Of a stretch of DNA of 64,000 nucleotides, positions 41,195 through 49,855 are shown piece by piece (the first letter of the stretch is position 1; each line of letters starts with the position of its first letter). The DNA lies in contig CAYWMD010000002.1 of assembly GCA_964458575.1 (NCBI GenBank), positions 161,169-225,168 of the forward strand, read 5' to 3'. The notes under the pieces are model-generated. The model worked only from the letters and a program-made list of their open reading frames with translations. It did not search any database and had not been told where the DNA came from. This DNA is from CAYWMD01 sp964458575. GTDB taxonomy: Bacteria > Verrucomicrobiota > Verrucomicrobiia > Limisphaerales > JADLHS01. Both the position numbers and the translations under genes were made by a program.

Positions 41195-43014
41195 TTACGC
41201 TGCCCACTCCGCGCAGAGCAATTTCGCCTGCTCCAATACGGTTTGGGTTGCCTTTTCCTGTTTATCAGGTGGATAGCCGTATTTGCGGAGGATACGGCGG
41301 ACGAGGACGCGGATTTGCGCTTGGGCGGATTCGCGAAGCGTCCAGTCAATCGTCACACTCTTGCGGACATGGGCGACCAACTCGCGGGCGATGTCTTTCA
41401 GCGTCGGTTCACCGAGGACTTTCACGGCGCTGTCGTTCACTTCCAACGCGTCGTAAAAAGCCCGTTCATCTTCAGTTAATCCGAGAGCAATGCCACGCTT
41501 GTCATCGTCTCGCATCTTCTTCGCGAGTTCGATCAATTCAGCAATGACCTGCGCGGCTTCAATGGTGCGGTTTTGGTAACGGCGGATGGTGGCTTCCAGC
41601 ATCTCGGCAAACGAGCGCGATTGGACGAGATACTTCTTCGAGCGGATTTTGAGTTCGTTGTTGAGCAATTTTTGCAACAACTCCACGGCGAGATTGCGCT
41701 GGGGCAGATGTTTCACTTCCGCCAGAAACTCATCGGACAAAATCGAAATGTCCGGTTTCTTCAAACCGGCCGCGTCGAAGATGTCTATGACCTTGTCCGA
41801 GGAAATCGCGCGGGAAACGATTTGCCGGACGGCCAACTCCAATTCCTCCGGCGATTTCCCGCCGCCTTCGCTGATGCTCTTGGCCAGCACGGCCCGGACT
41901 TCCTGAAAGAATCCGACTTCGTCGCGAATCTCCAAGGCCGAATCATGCGGCACGGCCAACGCAAACGCCTTCGACAAATCCGACACGGCTTGCAGATACC
42001 GTTGCTTGCCGTCTTTCTGCTGCAATACATGCTCGGCAGCCTGCGCGATGAGTGGCAATCGCTTCGCCGCAGTGGCTTTTGCGGCAGCGTGAAATTCAAA
42101 CCCGTGCAGGATGGCGCAGACTTGCTCGTATTTCTCCAACATCACGGCTACGGCTTCTTCCTGATCTAGCGTGATGTCGCCTTTGCCTTTGCTGTTCGTG
42201 TAATCCGCCAGCGCCTGTTTCAGTTCCTCCGCCAGTCCGAGATAATCCACCACCAGCCCGCCGGGCTTGTCTTTGAAAACGCGGTTCACCCGCGCAATGG
42301 CCTGCATGAGACCATGACCGCGCATCGGCTTGTCCACATACATCGTGTGCAGACTCGGCGCATCAAAGCCGGTCAGCCACATGTCGCGCACGATGACGAT
42401 GCGGAACGGTTTCTTCGGATTCTTGAACGCCTTTGCCAGTTCCTCGCGCCGCGCCTTGCTGCGGATGTGCTTCTGCCAGTCCAATGTGTCCGAAGCCGAG
42501 CCGGACATGACGATCTTCATTGTGCCTTTGTCATCGTCGTCGTGATGCCAGTCCGGGCGCAGTTTCTGGATGGCCTTGTAAAGCTCCACGCAAATGCGGC
42601 GGCTCATGCAGACCACCATTGCCTTTCCTTCCATCGCCGCGTAACGCGCTTCCCAATGCTTCACCAAATCCTCGGCCACGAGCGCGATGCGCTTGTCCGT
42701 TCCGACCATTGCTTCCAATTGCGCCCACTTCCGCCGCAGACTTTCCTTCGTGGCTTCCTCCGCGTCTTCCGTCACTTCTTCAAAGTTCGGGTCAATCTTT
42801 GGGCGTTCCTCCGGCTTCAAATCAATCTTCGCCAGCCGCGCCTCGTAATAGATCGGCACGGTGGCCTTGTCTTCCTTCGATTGCAGGATGTCGTAAACGT
42901 CAATGTAATCGCCGAACACGGCCTGCGTGTTCTTGTCGCCGCTTTCAATCGGCGTGCCGGTGAAGCCGATGAACGACGCCTTGGGCAGCGCATCGCGCAT
43001 GTGCCTGGCGAATC
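41195..43014 (-). pseudogene. hsdR: 5'-truncated type I restriction enzyme subunit HsdR
   Basis: Codes for about the C-terminal 600 residues of HsdR, which is normally about 1000-1100. Helicase motor domain 2 is present: [56 protein letters not shown] and [17 protein letters not shown]. The C-terminal HsdM-contact region ([20 protein letters not shown]) follows to a normal stop. Reading upstream, the HsdR-like sequence continues only to [12 protein letters not shown] and then meets a TAG at about 43030. The nuclease domain, Walker A and DEAD-type boxes are missing. No hsdM or hsdS is in the window. The fragment cannot restrict DNA and marks a deletion or recombination point. Confidence 0.88.
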
Positions 43015-43239
43015 CACGCAGTAGAAGGTGCTACCGCGCAGTCCACGCTGGATGAGTCGGAACCGGTTTTTCATAGGTAATGAACGGTGACGGAGAAGAG
43101 GTCCATCGCGTGAAGGTATAGTGGAAGAGTACGCGGCAGTGGTTGTGGAGCACTGACGGAGCACTGAATTTGGTGTCCGTTTTGGTGTCCGCTGCTGTCC
43201 CACGCAGCCGTAAATTCCTGCCGCCCAAGCGGGAGAAAT
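43015..43239. other. Right junction of the accessory region
   Basis: About 225 bases between the hsdR truncation and the tRNA 3' end, with no HsdR coding in any frame. Contains the third GGTGTCC repeat and a short tandem GAGCACTGACGGAGCACTGA at 43149-43168. Confidence 0.5.
43171..43191 (+). repeat. GGTGTCC repeat, copy 3
   Basis: Same core as at 33840 and 33916, in the same orientation, 9.3 kb away and 49 bases from the tRNA gene. It suggests a boundary of the accessory region. Confidence 0.8.
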
Positions 43240-43316
43240 TGGTTGCGGGGGCTGGATTTGAACCAGCGACCTCAAGGTTATGAGCCTTGCGAGCTACCAG
43301 GCTGCTCCACCCCGCG
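43240..43316 (-). tRNA. Initiator tRNA-fMet (anticodon CAT)
   Basis: 77 nt including encoded CCA. Acceptor CGCGGGG pairs with CCCCGC plus an unpaired C1-A72, the initiator hallmark. The D-arm contains AGCAGCCTGGTAGCT, the anticodon loop is CTCATAA, and the T-arm contains GGTTCAAATCC. The anticodon stem is CAAGG/CCTTG, so the usual run of three G-C pairs is GG plus one A-T pair, a deviation from most bacterial initiators. The accessory region abuts its 3' end, a common integration target. Confidence 0.93.
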
Positions 43317-43385
43317 ATCCAAGACCGGGCGATATACTGCCCGCAAAATCCAAAAGCGCAAGGCCCATTCTCGGCCATTCTCGGT

Positions 43386-46157
43386 TTAAACTCGCTTTGC
43401 GTTTTCCTGGCCGGCTGCTTCCTCACCGTTTTGCCCCGGTCGGGAGGCCGGCGATTCATAAACGAAGCAAGAAACGCCCGTGCCGCCGCGTTCGCGCCGG
43501 TAGATTTTGAGCGTGCCGCCAATGGTCTTCGCGCGATAGGCCATGATGTCGAGGCCCATGCCGCCATTGCCCGGCGGTGGGTCGGAGATGCCCACTCCGT
43601 CGTCCAGAACGGTGAGTTCGATCTGCCCGCGGTTGGAGGCCAGGCGGATTTCAATCCGTCCCGGTCGCGCATGTTTGACGGCATTGTTCACGGCTTCCTG
43701 GGCGATGCGATAAAGTTGCGTGGCGGCGGCGTTGTCGTGCAGGAACACGGGCAGCGGATAATCCATTTCGCACCGCAGCCCAAAGCGCATCTCGATCCGA
43801 TTGGCCAGGCTTTGCAGGGCCGTTGCCAGCCCCTCGGATTCCATTTCCACCGGGAACAAGCCCCGCGCCATGTGGCGGGCGTGCGTGATCGTATCGTTCA
43901 ACATCGCGTTGATCTTCCGGATTTCCTCCGCCTTCGGGGTTTCGCCGGCGGCCAGTTTTCGTTCCAAGGACTCCACCGAAAACGCCATCACGACCATGTC
44001 CTGGCACAGGCCGTCGTGCAAATCCTGTCCGATGCGCGCCTGTTCCCGGTCGCTGATTTCCAGCAACGCCACCTCCGCGCGTTTGCTCGCCGTAATGTCG
44101 GTCAGCGTGCCGATGCGGCCGGCCGGCTCGCCCGCCATCCCGGGCATGGCGGCATCCTGTCCCAGCACCCAGCGAATCGTGCCGTCCGGACGTTGGAAGC
44201 GAAACTCCAGCGAGAACGGCGAGTTCTCCACGATCGCCTGATGCCATTTGGCCGAGACGCGCAGGCGGTCGTCCGGGTGAACCGCCTCCTCCCATCCCTG
44301 TTCGCGAACCGTTGCCGCGGACAGACCGGTGATCTCGCACCAGCGGGCATTCACGAAGAGACAGTTGCCCGCGGCGTCCGTGCGAAAAATGCCCACGGGC
44401 GAGACCTGGGCCAGACTGCGGAAAACCATTTCGCTCTCCCGCTGGCGTCGCTCCATGAGCAGTTCGCGCTGGATCGCAACGAGGTTCCGCTGCCGCCCGA
44501 GCAGCGCGACGCCCAGAATCGCCACTCCAATCAGCAAGCCCGCCAGTCCGGCGGTCGTCCAGGCCTGGCGCGCAATCGGGGCATAGACCTCCTCGGAATC
44601 CAGCTTCACCAGCAAGACCCACGGACTGTCGGGCACCTTGCGCCATACCCCGAGGACCGGGACGCCGCGATAATCCGGCCCCAACAACTGGCCCGTTTCA
44701 TCCTTGCCTTCGCCGAGGATGGAACGCACCTCGACGGTCCGGCTGCCCATCGGCAGGCGCAACGTCAGCGCCGCATTCGTGCTTTGCTGCACGTCGTTCA
44801 AAATCACCACCGCGTCGCCTTCCTGGCGCAACAACAGCGTCTCGGCCGTCGCGCTCGATGCTGGCCAGCGTCCCAAAATGGGATAAAGTCGTTCCCGCGC
44901 GTTCACCTGCAACAGGAACAGGCCACGGCGGAGAACCGTCCGCACCTCCGTGGTGTCCTTCGTCTCCGCATCGAAGACCTCCTTCTGATCCAACAGCGGC
45001 ACCAAAATGTTCAGTTGCACCTCTCCGCCCGGTGCCGCCCGTTCCAGGTCCGCGACCACGATTTCCTTCGAGCTTAACGCCTCCGCGGCCGCACGGCCCA
45101 CCACTTCGCTCAGTTCGCCGGTTTCCGGGTGCGGATAGGCCAACCTGATCTTCAGTTTCTCATCCAAGAGCAGCAACTGGTCAAACGGCTGGTCCGCAAA
45201 CAAACTCTTCAGCCAGTTTTGGAAAGACCCCATCGTTTTCAGGGGCAGCGTAAGCTCCAAGGCATCCAGCGCGCGCCGCGCCACATAAGGCGTCCGCCGC
45301 AAAATGCGCGCGTCCGCCAGCCGCTCGCGACGCCAATCCGCCGCCTGGGCCGCTTTGAGGTCCACCACGGTGACCAGCGAACGCCACGCAGCCCGACGCG
45401 CGTTGACTTCCTGGCTCAAGAAATAGAACTCGCCCAATGCGAGCACGGTCACCACCAGCAACACCACCAGGCTCAGCACTCCCCAGCCAAATCGGCGCCC
45501 CGATTGTGTTTCATCCGCCGGCAGGAAACAAAGGTTCAGTGGCCAGTTATCCAGCCCGGCCGTGATCAACCACCCCAGCCCGAGGCATACCCAGCCCGCC
45601 GCCGCCAGAAATGCCGTTTGCGCGTAATACGTGGACTGTAGCAAATAGCACAGCAGCATCACCGCTCCCGACAGCAACACGGTCAGCGCCAGCACCGCTG
45701 CCACCTGCCGCACGGCGCGCCGACGACAAAACAAAGGGAATTGCAGCAGCCACGCCAGACCGGTCAGCAGGAAGCAAAATGCCGCCGTCTTGGACATGTG
45801 CACCCGGGGAACCAGATCCGACGTTCCCAGTTTGCGGGCCAGCCATTCCTCCCCGGCCCATTGGTAACCGAGAATAAACCGGGCGCAAACCAATCCGCTC
45901 AACCCCACTGCGCCCAGCCCCACCAACCGGCCCAGCCAGCGGCCCGCGGCGGAGGTTGAACGGTGCTGACACAGCCACGCCGCAGTGGAAAACCCCAGCA
46001 ACATGACGAGCGTGCTGGGCGCCAGATCAAACACCCCTTCCCGCGGTAATCCCAGCCGCCAGGCCACCAGCACCAACAGGCTGAAAATCGCCACCAGCGC
46101 AAAGCAGGCTTCCGCCACCCGGCGAAACCGTTCCTCGAGCGATGGGGTTAGTTTCAC
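43386..46157 (-). CDS. NarX/DegS-type membrane sensor histidine kinase
   Basis: 923 residues. About six N-terminal hydrophobic segments (to about residue 240) precede a large extracytoplasmic sensor (about 260-520, Cache-like, with a following transmembrane helix near 525-545 around TTAGLAGLLIGVAILGVALL). A PAS/PAC domain covers about 575-695 (VSPVGIFRTDAAGNCLFVNA). The HisKA_3 dimerisation helix has His714 in ARIGQDLHDGLCQDM, and the ATPase shows YRIAQEAVNNAVKHA, LDDGVGI and GGMGLDIM. No receiver domain or partner regulator gene is adjacent. The signal is unknown. Confidence 0.87.
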   Translation of the reverse strand: MKLTPSLEERFRRVAEACFALVAIFSLLVLVAWRLGLPREGVFDLAPSTLVMLLGFSTAAWLCQHRSTSAAGRWLGRLVGLGAVGLSGLVCARFILGYQWAGEEWLARKLGTSDLVPRVHMSKTAAFCFLLTGLAWLLQFPLFCRRRAVRQVAAVLALTVLLSGAVMLLCYLLQSTYYAQTAFLAAAGWVCLGLGWLITAGLDNWPLNLCFLPADETQSGRRFGWGVLSLVVLLVVTVLALGEFYFLSQEVNARRAAWRSLVTVVDLKAAQAADWRRERLADARILRRTPYVARRALDALELTLPLKTMGSFQNWLKSLFADQPFDQLLLLDEKLKIRLAYPHPETGELSEVVGRAAAEALSSKEIVVADLERAAPGGEVQLNILVPLLDQKEVFDAETKDTTEVRTVLRRGLFLLQVNARERLYPILGRWPASSATAETLLLRQEGDAVVILNDVQQSTNAALTLRLPMGSRTVEVRSILGEGKDETGQLLGPDYRGVPVLGVWRKVPDSPWVLLVKLDSEEVYAPIARQAWTTAGLAGLLIGVAILGVALLGRQRNLVAIQRELLMERRQRESEMVFRSLAQVSPVGIFRTDAAGNCLFVNARWCEITGLSAATVREQGWEEAVHPDDRLRVSAKWHQAIVENSPFSLEFRFQRPDGTIRWVLGQDAAMPGMAGEPAGRIGTLTDITASKRAEVALLEISDREQARIGQDLHDGLCQDMVVMAFSVESLERKLAAGETPKAEEIRKINAMLNDTITHARHMARGLFPVEMESEGLATALQSLANRIEMRFGLRCEMDYPLPVFLHDNAAATQLYRIAQEAVNNAVKHARPGRIEIRLASNRGQIELTVLDDGVGISDPPPGNGGMGLDIMAYRAKTIGGTLKIYRRERGGTGVSCFVYESPASRPGQNGEEAAGQENAKRV

Positions 46158-46308
46158 ACAACGTGCTTCAAGCGCCGGAACGGTCGGACAGGAGCGACCG
46201 AGCCGTATGGGCCGCAGTTAGCATGATTCAAGGCTGCCCCGCGACGAATGGCGGGGCAACAAAAAACTCAGTCTCACCCTCCCACACCCGTTCGCCGAAG
46301 GCCGCGGC
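46158..46308. other. Intergenic region with a hairpin
   Basis: 151 bases between recJ and the kinase on the - strand. TGCCCCGC (46235-46242) and GCGGGGCA (46251-46258) form an 8-bp stem with an 8-base loop. No T run follows on the - strand, so this is not a classical terminator. Confidence 0.45.
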
Positions 46309-48087
46309 TCAAGCCGCGCGCCAGTCGAGGACCTTCAACTGGACCGCTCGGCGGCCGTTGAATTCGTTGATCTGCGGCGCAAAGGCGAGATCGAACCGGC
46401 CCACGGGCAACGATTCAGTTCCCGCATTCCACCACACCGCTTCGTGGGTGACATTGCCGTCCGTGACCCAGAGTTTGACGTGTTGTTTCGCGTTGCCGAT
46501 GCGCTGAAGCGGACGGTGATGCGCGAGGTTGCGCGCGAGGAGTTGCACGGCGGCATTTCCCGGTCCGAACGGACGCAACCGGTCCAGTTCGGCGAGCGAT
46601 GCGAGCGTGATTTCATCCAGCCCCACTTCCGCATCGAGTCGCAGCGGCGGTTGCAGATCGTCCGGCTTGACCGCGCGGCGGGCGAGGTCGTTCAATCGCT
46701 GGCGCAGCGCGTCGAGTTTTTCCGGCCGGATCGTGAGGCCCGCCGCCATGGCGTGGCCGCCGTGCCGCACAAGCAGGTCGTCACATTCGCGCAAGGCCGC
46801 CGCGAGGTCGAACCCGGCAATGCTCCGGCCCGACCCGCGCCATTCCTTGCCTTCGCCGCCGACGATGAGAGTGGGCCGGTAGAATTCCTGGAGCACGCGG
46901 GAGGCGACAATGCCCACGACGCCGATGTGCCAGTGGAGCTGGCCTTCCACGATGACGTAGTCGGTCTGCGGATTGAACCGGGCGCGGACGGCGCCGGACA
47001 CTTCTTCCACGATGCTGCGTTCGATTTTCTGGCGTTCCCGATTCTGCGCGTCGAGCGCCCGGGCGATGGGCAACGCGGTTGCTTCGCCGGCGGCGAGGAG
47101 GAGTTCGAGGGATTGTTCGGCGGTTTCCAGGCGGCCGGCGGCGTTGAGGCGCGGGCCGAGTTGGAAGCCGACCTCGTACGCGCCGAGTTGTGCGGGACAT
47201 TGAGCCACTTGCTTGAGGGCGACGAGTCCGGGCCGTGGCGTGGTGCTCAAGCGCTCCAGTCCGGCGGTCACGAAAATCCGGTTCTCACCGGTCAACGGCA
47301 CAATGTCGGCGATGGTGCCGAGGGCGACGAGATCGAGCAGCGGTTTCAGGTCGAATTCCGCCGCCCCGGGCAGGCGGGTTTCGCGCCCGCGCTTGAGAAT
47401 CGCGTGCGCGAGCTTGAAAGCGAGGCCGACGGAACAAAGTTCACGGAAGTCGGGAGTCTCAAGTCGGGAGTCTGAAGTCGGCGGAGCAGAGGCGGGAGTC
47501 AGTTGCGGATTGACGAGGGCGACGGCGGCGGGCGGCGGCGACGATACTTGATGGTGGTCGAGCACGATGACGTCCACGCCGCGTTCCTGGAGCCAGGCGA
47601 TGGTGGACACCGCCGTCGAGCCGCAATCCACCGCGAGCAGCAGTTTCGCCGGGAATTTCTTCAGGCAGTTCTCCACGGCGTCCTGACTCAGGCCGTAGCC
47701 CTCGTCCAGCCGATGGGGCAAATAGTAATTGGCCGACCAACCGAGCCGGCCCAAAACCTCGAGCAACAACGCGGTGGAAGTCACGCCGTCCACATCGTAA
47801 TCGCCAAAGATGACGAGCGGTTCGCCGAGTTCGCGCGCCTGCAAGAGGCGGGTGACCGCCGCGTCCATGGCGGGCAACCGGAACGGGTCGGCCAGTTGCC
47901 GGAGGCGTGGTTGGAGGAAGGTCTGGATGGTGTCCGGACTCGAGAAGCCGCGATTGATGAGACATTGCGCGAGGAGCGGGGAAGGTTTCAGTTGCGGGCC
48001 GTTCGCCGGGGGAGTGCCGGTTGCGGCGGCGGCCAGCCGTGCGGCCAGGAGCGGTTGCGGCGGGGCGAGGTGCCAGTGGTATTTCAT
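46309..48087 (-). CDS. recJ: Single-stranded-DNA exonuclease RecJ
   Basis: 592 residues, 5'-3' exonuclease in recombination and repair. Catalytic motifs are intact: VIFGDYDVDGVTSTALLL (motif I), LLAVDCGST, VIVLDHHQV (DHH), and later RLNAAGRLETAEQSLELLLA and RHGGHAMAAGLTI of the DHHA1 domain. ATG 48087 overlaps the exoD stop (ATGA). A further upstream extension is Arg-rich and not RecJ-like. About residues 203-216 (TSDSRLETPDF) come from a family-B repeat inserted in frame, lengthening the loop before ELCSVGLAFKLA. Confidence 0.93.
   Translation of the reverse strand: MKYHWHLAPPQPLLAARLAAAATGTPPANGPQLKPSPLLAQCLINRGFSSPDTIQTFLQPRLRQLADPFRLPAMDAAVTRLLQARELGEPLVIFGDYDVDGVTSTALLLEVLGRLGWSANYYLPHRLDEGYGLSQDAVENCLKKFPAKLLLAVDCGSTAVSTIAWLQERGVDVIVLDHHQVSSPPPAAVALVNPQLTPASAPPTSDSRLETPDFRELCSVGLAFKLAHAILKRGRETRLPGAAEFDLKPLLDLVALGTIADIVPLTGENRIFVTAGLERLSTTPRPGLVALKQVAQCPAQLGAYEVGFQLGPRLNAAGRLETAEQSLELLLAAGEATALPIARALDAQNRERQKIERSIVEEVSGAVRARFNPQTDYVIVEGQLHWHIGVVGIVASRVLQEFYRPTLIVGGEGKEWRGSGRSIAGFDLAAALRECDDLLVRHGGHAMAAGLTIRPEKLDALRQRLNDLARRAVKPDDLQPPLRLDAEVGLDEITLASLAELDRLRPFGPGNAAVQLLARNLAHHRPLQRIGNAKQHVKLWVTDGNVTHEAVWWNAGTESLPVGRFDLAFAPQINEFNGRRAVQLKVLDWRAA
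47444..47482 (+). repeat. Family-B repeat inside recJ
   Basis: GGAAGTCGGGAGTCTCAAGT, CGGGAGTCTGAAGTCGGCGG, the same unit type as at 10438, 10591 and 21542. Its length keeps the recJ frame open and encodes SDSRLETPDF on the - strand. Confidence 0.75.
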
Positions 48088-48752
48088 GGCGACTTCTCCA
48101 GCAGGCGCGGCAACGAATGGAACCAGCCGGCGAGATGCTTCGTGATCAAGGCGCCGAAGATCACGAAATACGCCGTGGCGACGGCGGTCGCGGCGTAGCC
48201 CACCCAGATCATCACACCGTCTTCCTCCATCATGCTTACTGCGAGCAGGATGATGGCGTAGCTGGGCAGGGTGTTCGACCCAAAGAACGGCGGTGAGGGC
48301 AGGGGCAGGGCGAGCAGGACCGCCATGAACAGAATAAGCAACGCGTTGACCAGCCGCGGAACGGGCCAGGTGAGCCACGTGGTGCGGCGCGGGCGCACGC
48401 CCTTTTCGAGGAAGCGCAGGAATTTCAACCCGCCGCCCTCGATGGCCTGGCGGACCCGGGGGGGAATTTCGCGGTCGCCCAGTCTGGCGGGCAGGCGTGG
48501 TGGCTGGCCCAGAGCGAGCCGAAGCGCCAGCACACCGATCATCGGTCCGAGTACCGTGCTCATGCCCGGCACGGACACCCAGGCCACGAACGGCAGGCCA
48601 AGCAGAATGAAAACGAGATACAACCCGCGCCCGTCGGTGCGGGCGATCAGTTGGTTGGCCGTAAAGGACGCGCGGTCACGGTCGGCCGCGAGGATGCGCG
48701 CAAGGGTTAGCGACAGGGGTTCGGGAGCGGTGCTCGATTCAGCCGGCGGCAT
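48084..48752 (-). CDS. ExoD-family membrane protein
   Basis: 222 residues with an ExoD-like pattern. The N-terminal cytosolic part (LARILAADRDRASFTANQLI, RTDGRGLYLVFILLGLPFVA) is followed by four to five hydrophobic segments (VNALLILFMAVLLALPLPSP, SYAIILLAVSMMEEDGVMIW, ATAVATAYFVIFGALITK). ExoD proteins were linked to exopolysaccharide synthesis in rhizobia, though their biochemical role is unclear. It is upstream of recJ and overlaps it by 4 bases. Confidence 0.82.
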   Translation of the reverse strand: MPPAESSTAPEPLSLTLARILAADRDRASFTANQLIARTDGRGLYLVFILLGLPFVAWVSVPGMSTVLGPMIGVLALRLALGQPPRLPARLGDREIPPRVRQAIEGGGLKFLRFLEKGVRPRRTTWLTWPVPRLVNALLILFMAVLLALPLPSPPFFGSNTLPSYAIILLAVSMMEEDGVMIWVGYAATAVATAYFVIFGALITKHLAGWFHSLPRLLEKSP

Positions 48753-48785
48753 CGGCGGGCAGCTTCCCGCAACCGGCCGCCGGAG

Positions 48786-49772
48786 TCAATGCGGGGCGCG
48801 CGGCTTTTCGGACGCACGCCGCTTTTCGCGGCGCGCGACGCTCACGGAGAGCAGGATCGAGGTCAGGATGATCACGCCGACCACGAGCAGGGAGACGCTG
48901 GTGGGGATTTCCACCTGAAACCACCGCTCCGGTTGCTCGTGCGGGTCGAGCAGCATTTTTACGCCGATGAATACGAGCACCACGGACAGCCCGATCTTCA
49001 GGTAACGGAAATACTCGATCATCCCGGCCAGCACGAAATACAGGGAGCGCAGGCCGAGAATGGCAAAGACGTTGGAGGTGAAAATGATGAATGGCTTGGT
49101 TGTGATCGCGAAGATGGCGGGGATGGAATCCACCGCGAAAACGAGGTCGGTGGTTTCCACCATCAACAGCACCAGCGCCAGCGGCGTGAGCGCGCGCCGG
49201 CCGTTCAGATGCGAAAAAAACTTCTGGCCGTCGAAATCATTCGTCACGGGACAGAATTTGCGCGCCAGGCGGAGGACGGGATTTTTTTCCGGACGCACGC
49301 CTTCGTCGCCGAAGAACATCATTTTGAAGCCGGTGAACAGGAGGAACGCGCCGAAAAGGTAGAGCATCCAGTTGAAGCGCTGGATGAGCGCCGCGCCGCC
49401 GGCGATCATCACGCCGCGCATGACCAGCGCGCCGAGGATGCCCCAGAACAGCACGCGATGCTGGTATTGGGGGGGCACGCGGAAGTAGGCGAAGATGAGG
49501 GCGATGACGAAAACATTGTCCATCGAAAGCGAAAGTTCGATGAGGTAGCCGGTGACGAATTGAACGGCCTCCTGGTGACCGCGCAAGGGAACGAGCGCGG
49601 CGGCGAACAGCATTGAGAGCGTCACCCAGAGGGTGGTCCACGCCAGGGCTTCCTTGAACTTGACCACGTGGGCGCGGCGATGGAACACGCCCAGGTCGAG
49701 CGCGAGAAAGAAAAGGACGCAGAGAATGAAGCCCGCCCAGTGCCACGCCGTGATGGTAATGAGGCCGAACAT
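48786..49772 (-). CDS. TerC/Alx-family membrane protein
   Basis: 328 residues with about nine transmembrane helices. IELSLSMDNVFVIALIFAYF and DLVFAVDSIPAIFAITTKPF contain the two conserved acidic TerC motifs, and FTGFKMMFFGDE lies between them. TerC/Alx proteins are involved in metal (manganese) export or tellurium resistance, and the substrate here is unknown. It starts MFGLITITAWHWAGFILCVL and ends in a basic Arg/Lys tail. A bicistronic relation with secDF is possible (83-base gap). Confidence 0.88.
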   Translation of the reverse strand: MFGLITITAWHWAGFILCVLFFLALDLGVFHRRAHVVKFKEALAWTTLWVTLSMLFAAALVPLRGHQEAVQFVTGYLIELSLSMDNVFVIALIFAYFRVPPQYQHRVLFWGILGALVMRGVMIAGGAALIQRFNWMLYLFGAFLLFTGFKMMFFGDEGVRPEKNPVLRLARKFCPVTNDFDGQKFFSHLNGRRALTPLALVLLMVETTDLVFAVDSIPAIFAITTKPFIIFTSNVFAILGLRSLYFVLAGMIEYFRYLKIGLSVVLVFIGVKMLLDPHEQPERWFQVEIPTSVSLLVVGVIILTSILLSVSVARREKRRASEKPRAPH

Positions 49773-49855
49773 GGGTCCGAGGGGTCAGGCTTAAAACGGC
49801 ATTCAGGTCATGCTTGATCAGGCGGTCGCAAGCCGACCCACGGTCGGGGCGGCAA

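Noticed and set aside
43001..43239. Frameshifted continuation of hsdR toward the tRNA
   Set aside because: No frame upstream of the junction contains HsdR-like sequence, so this is a truncation, not a frameshift.
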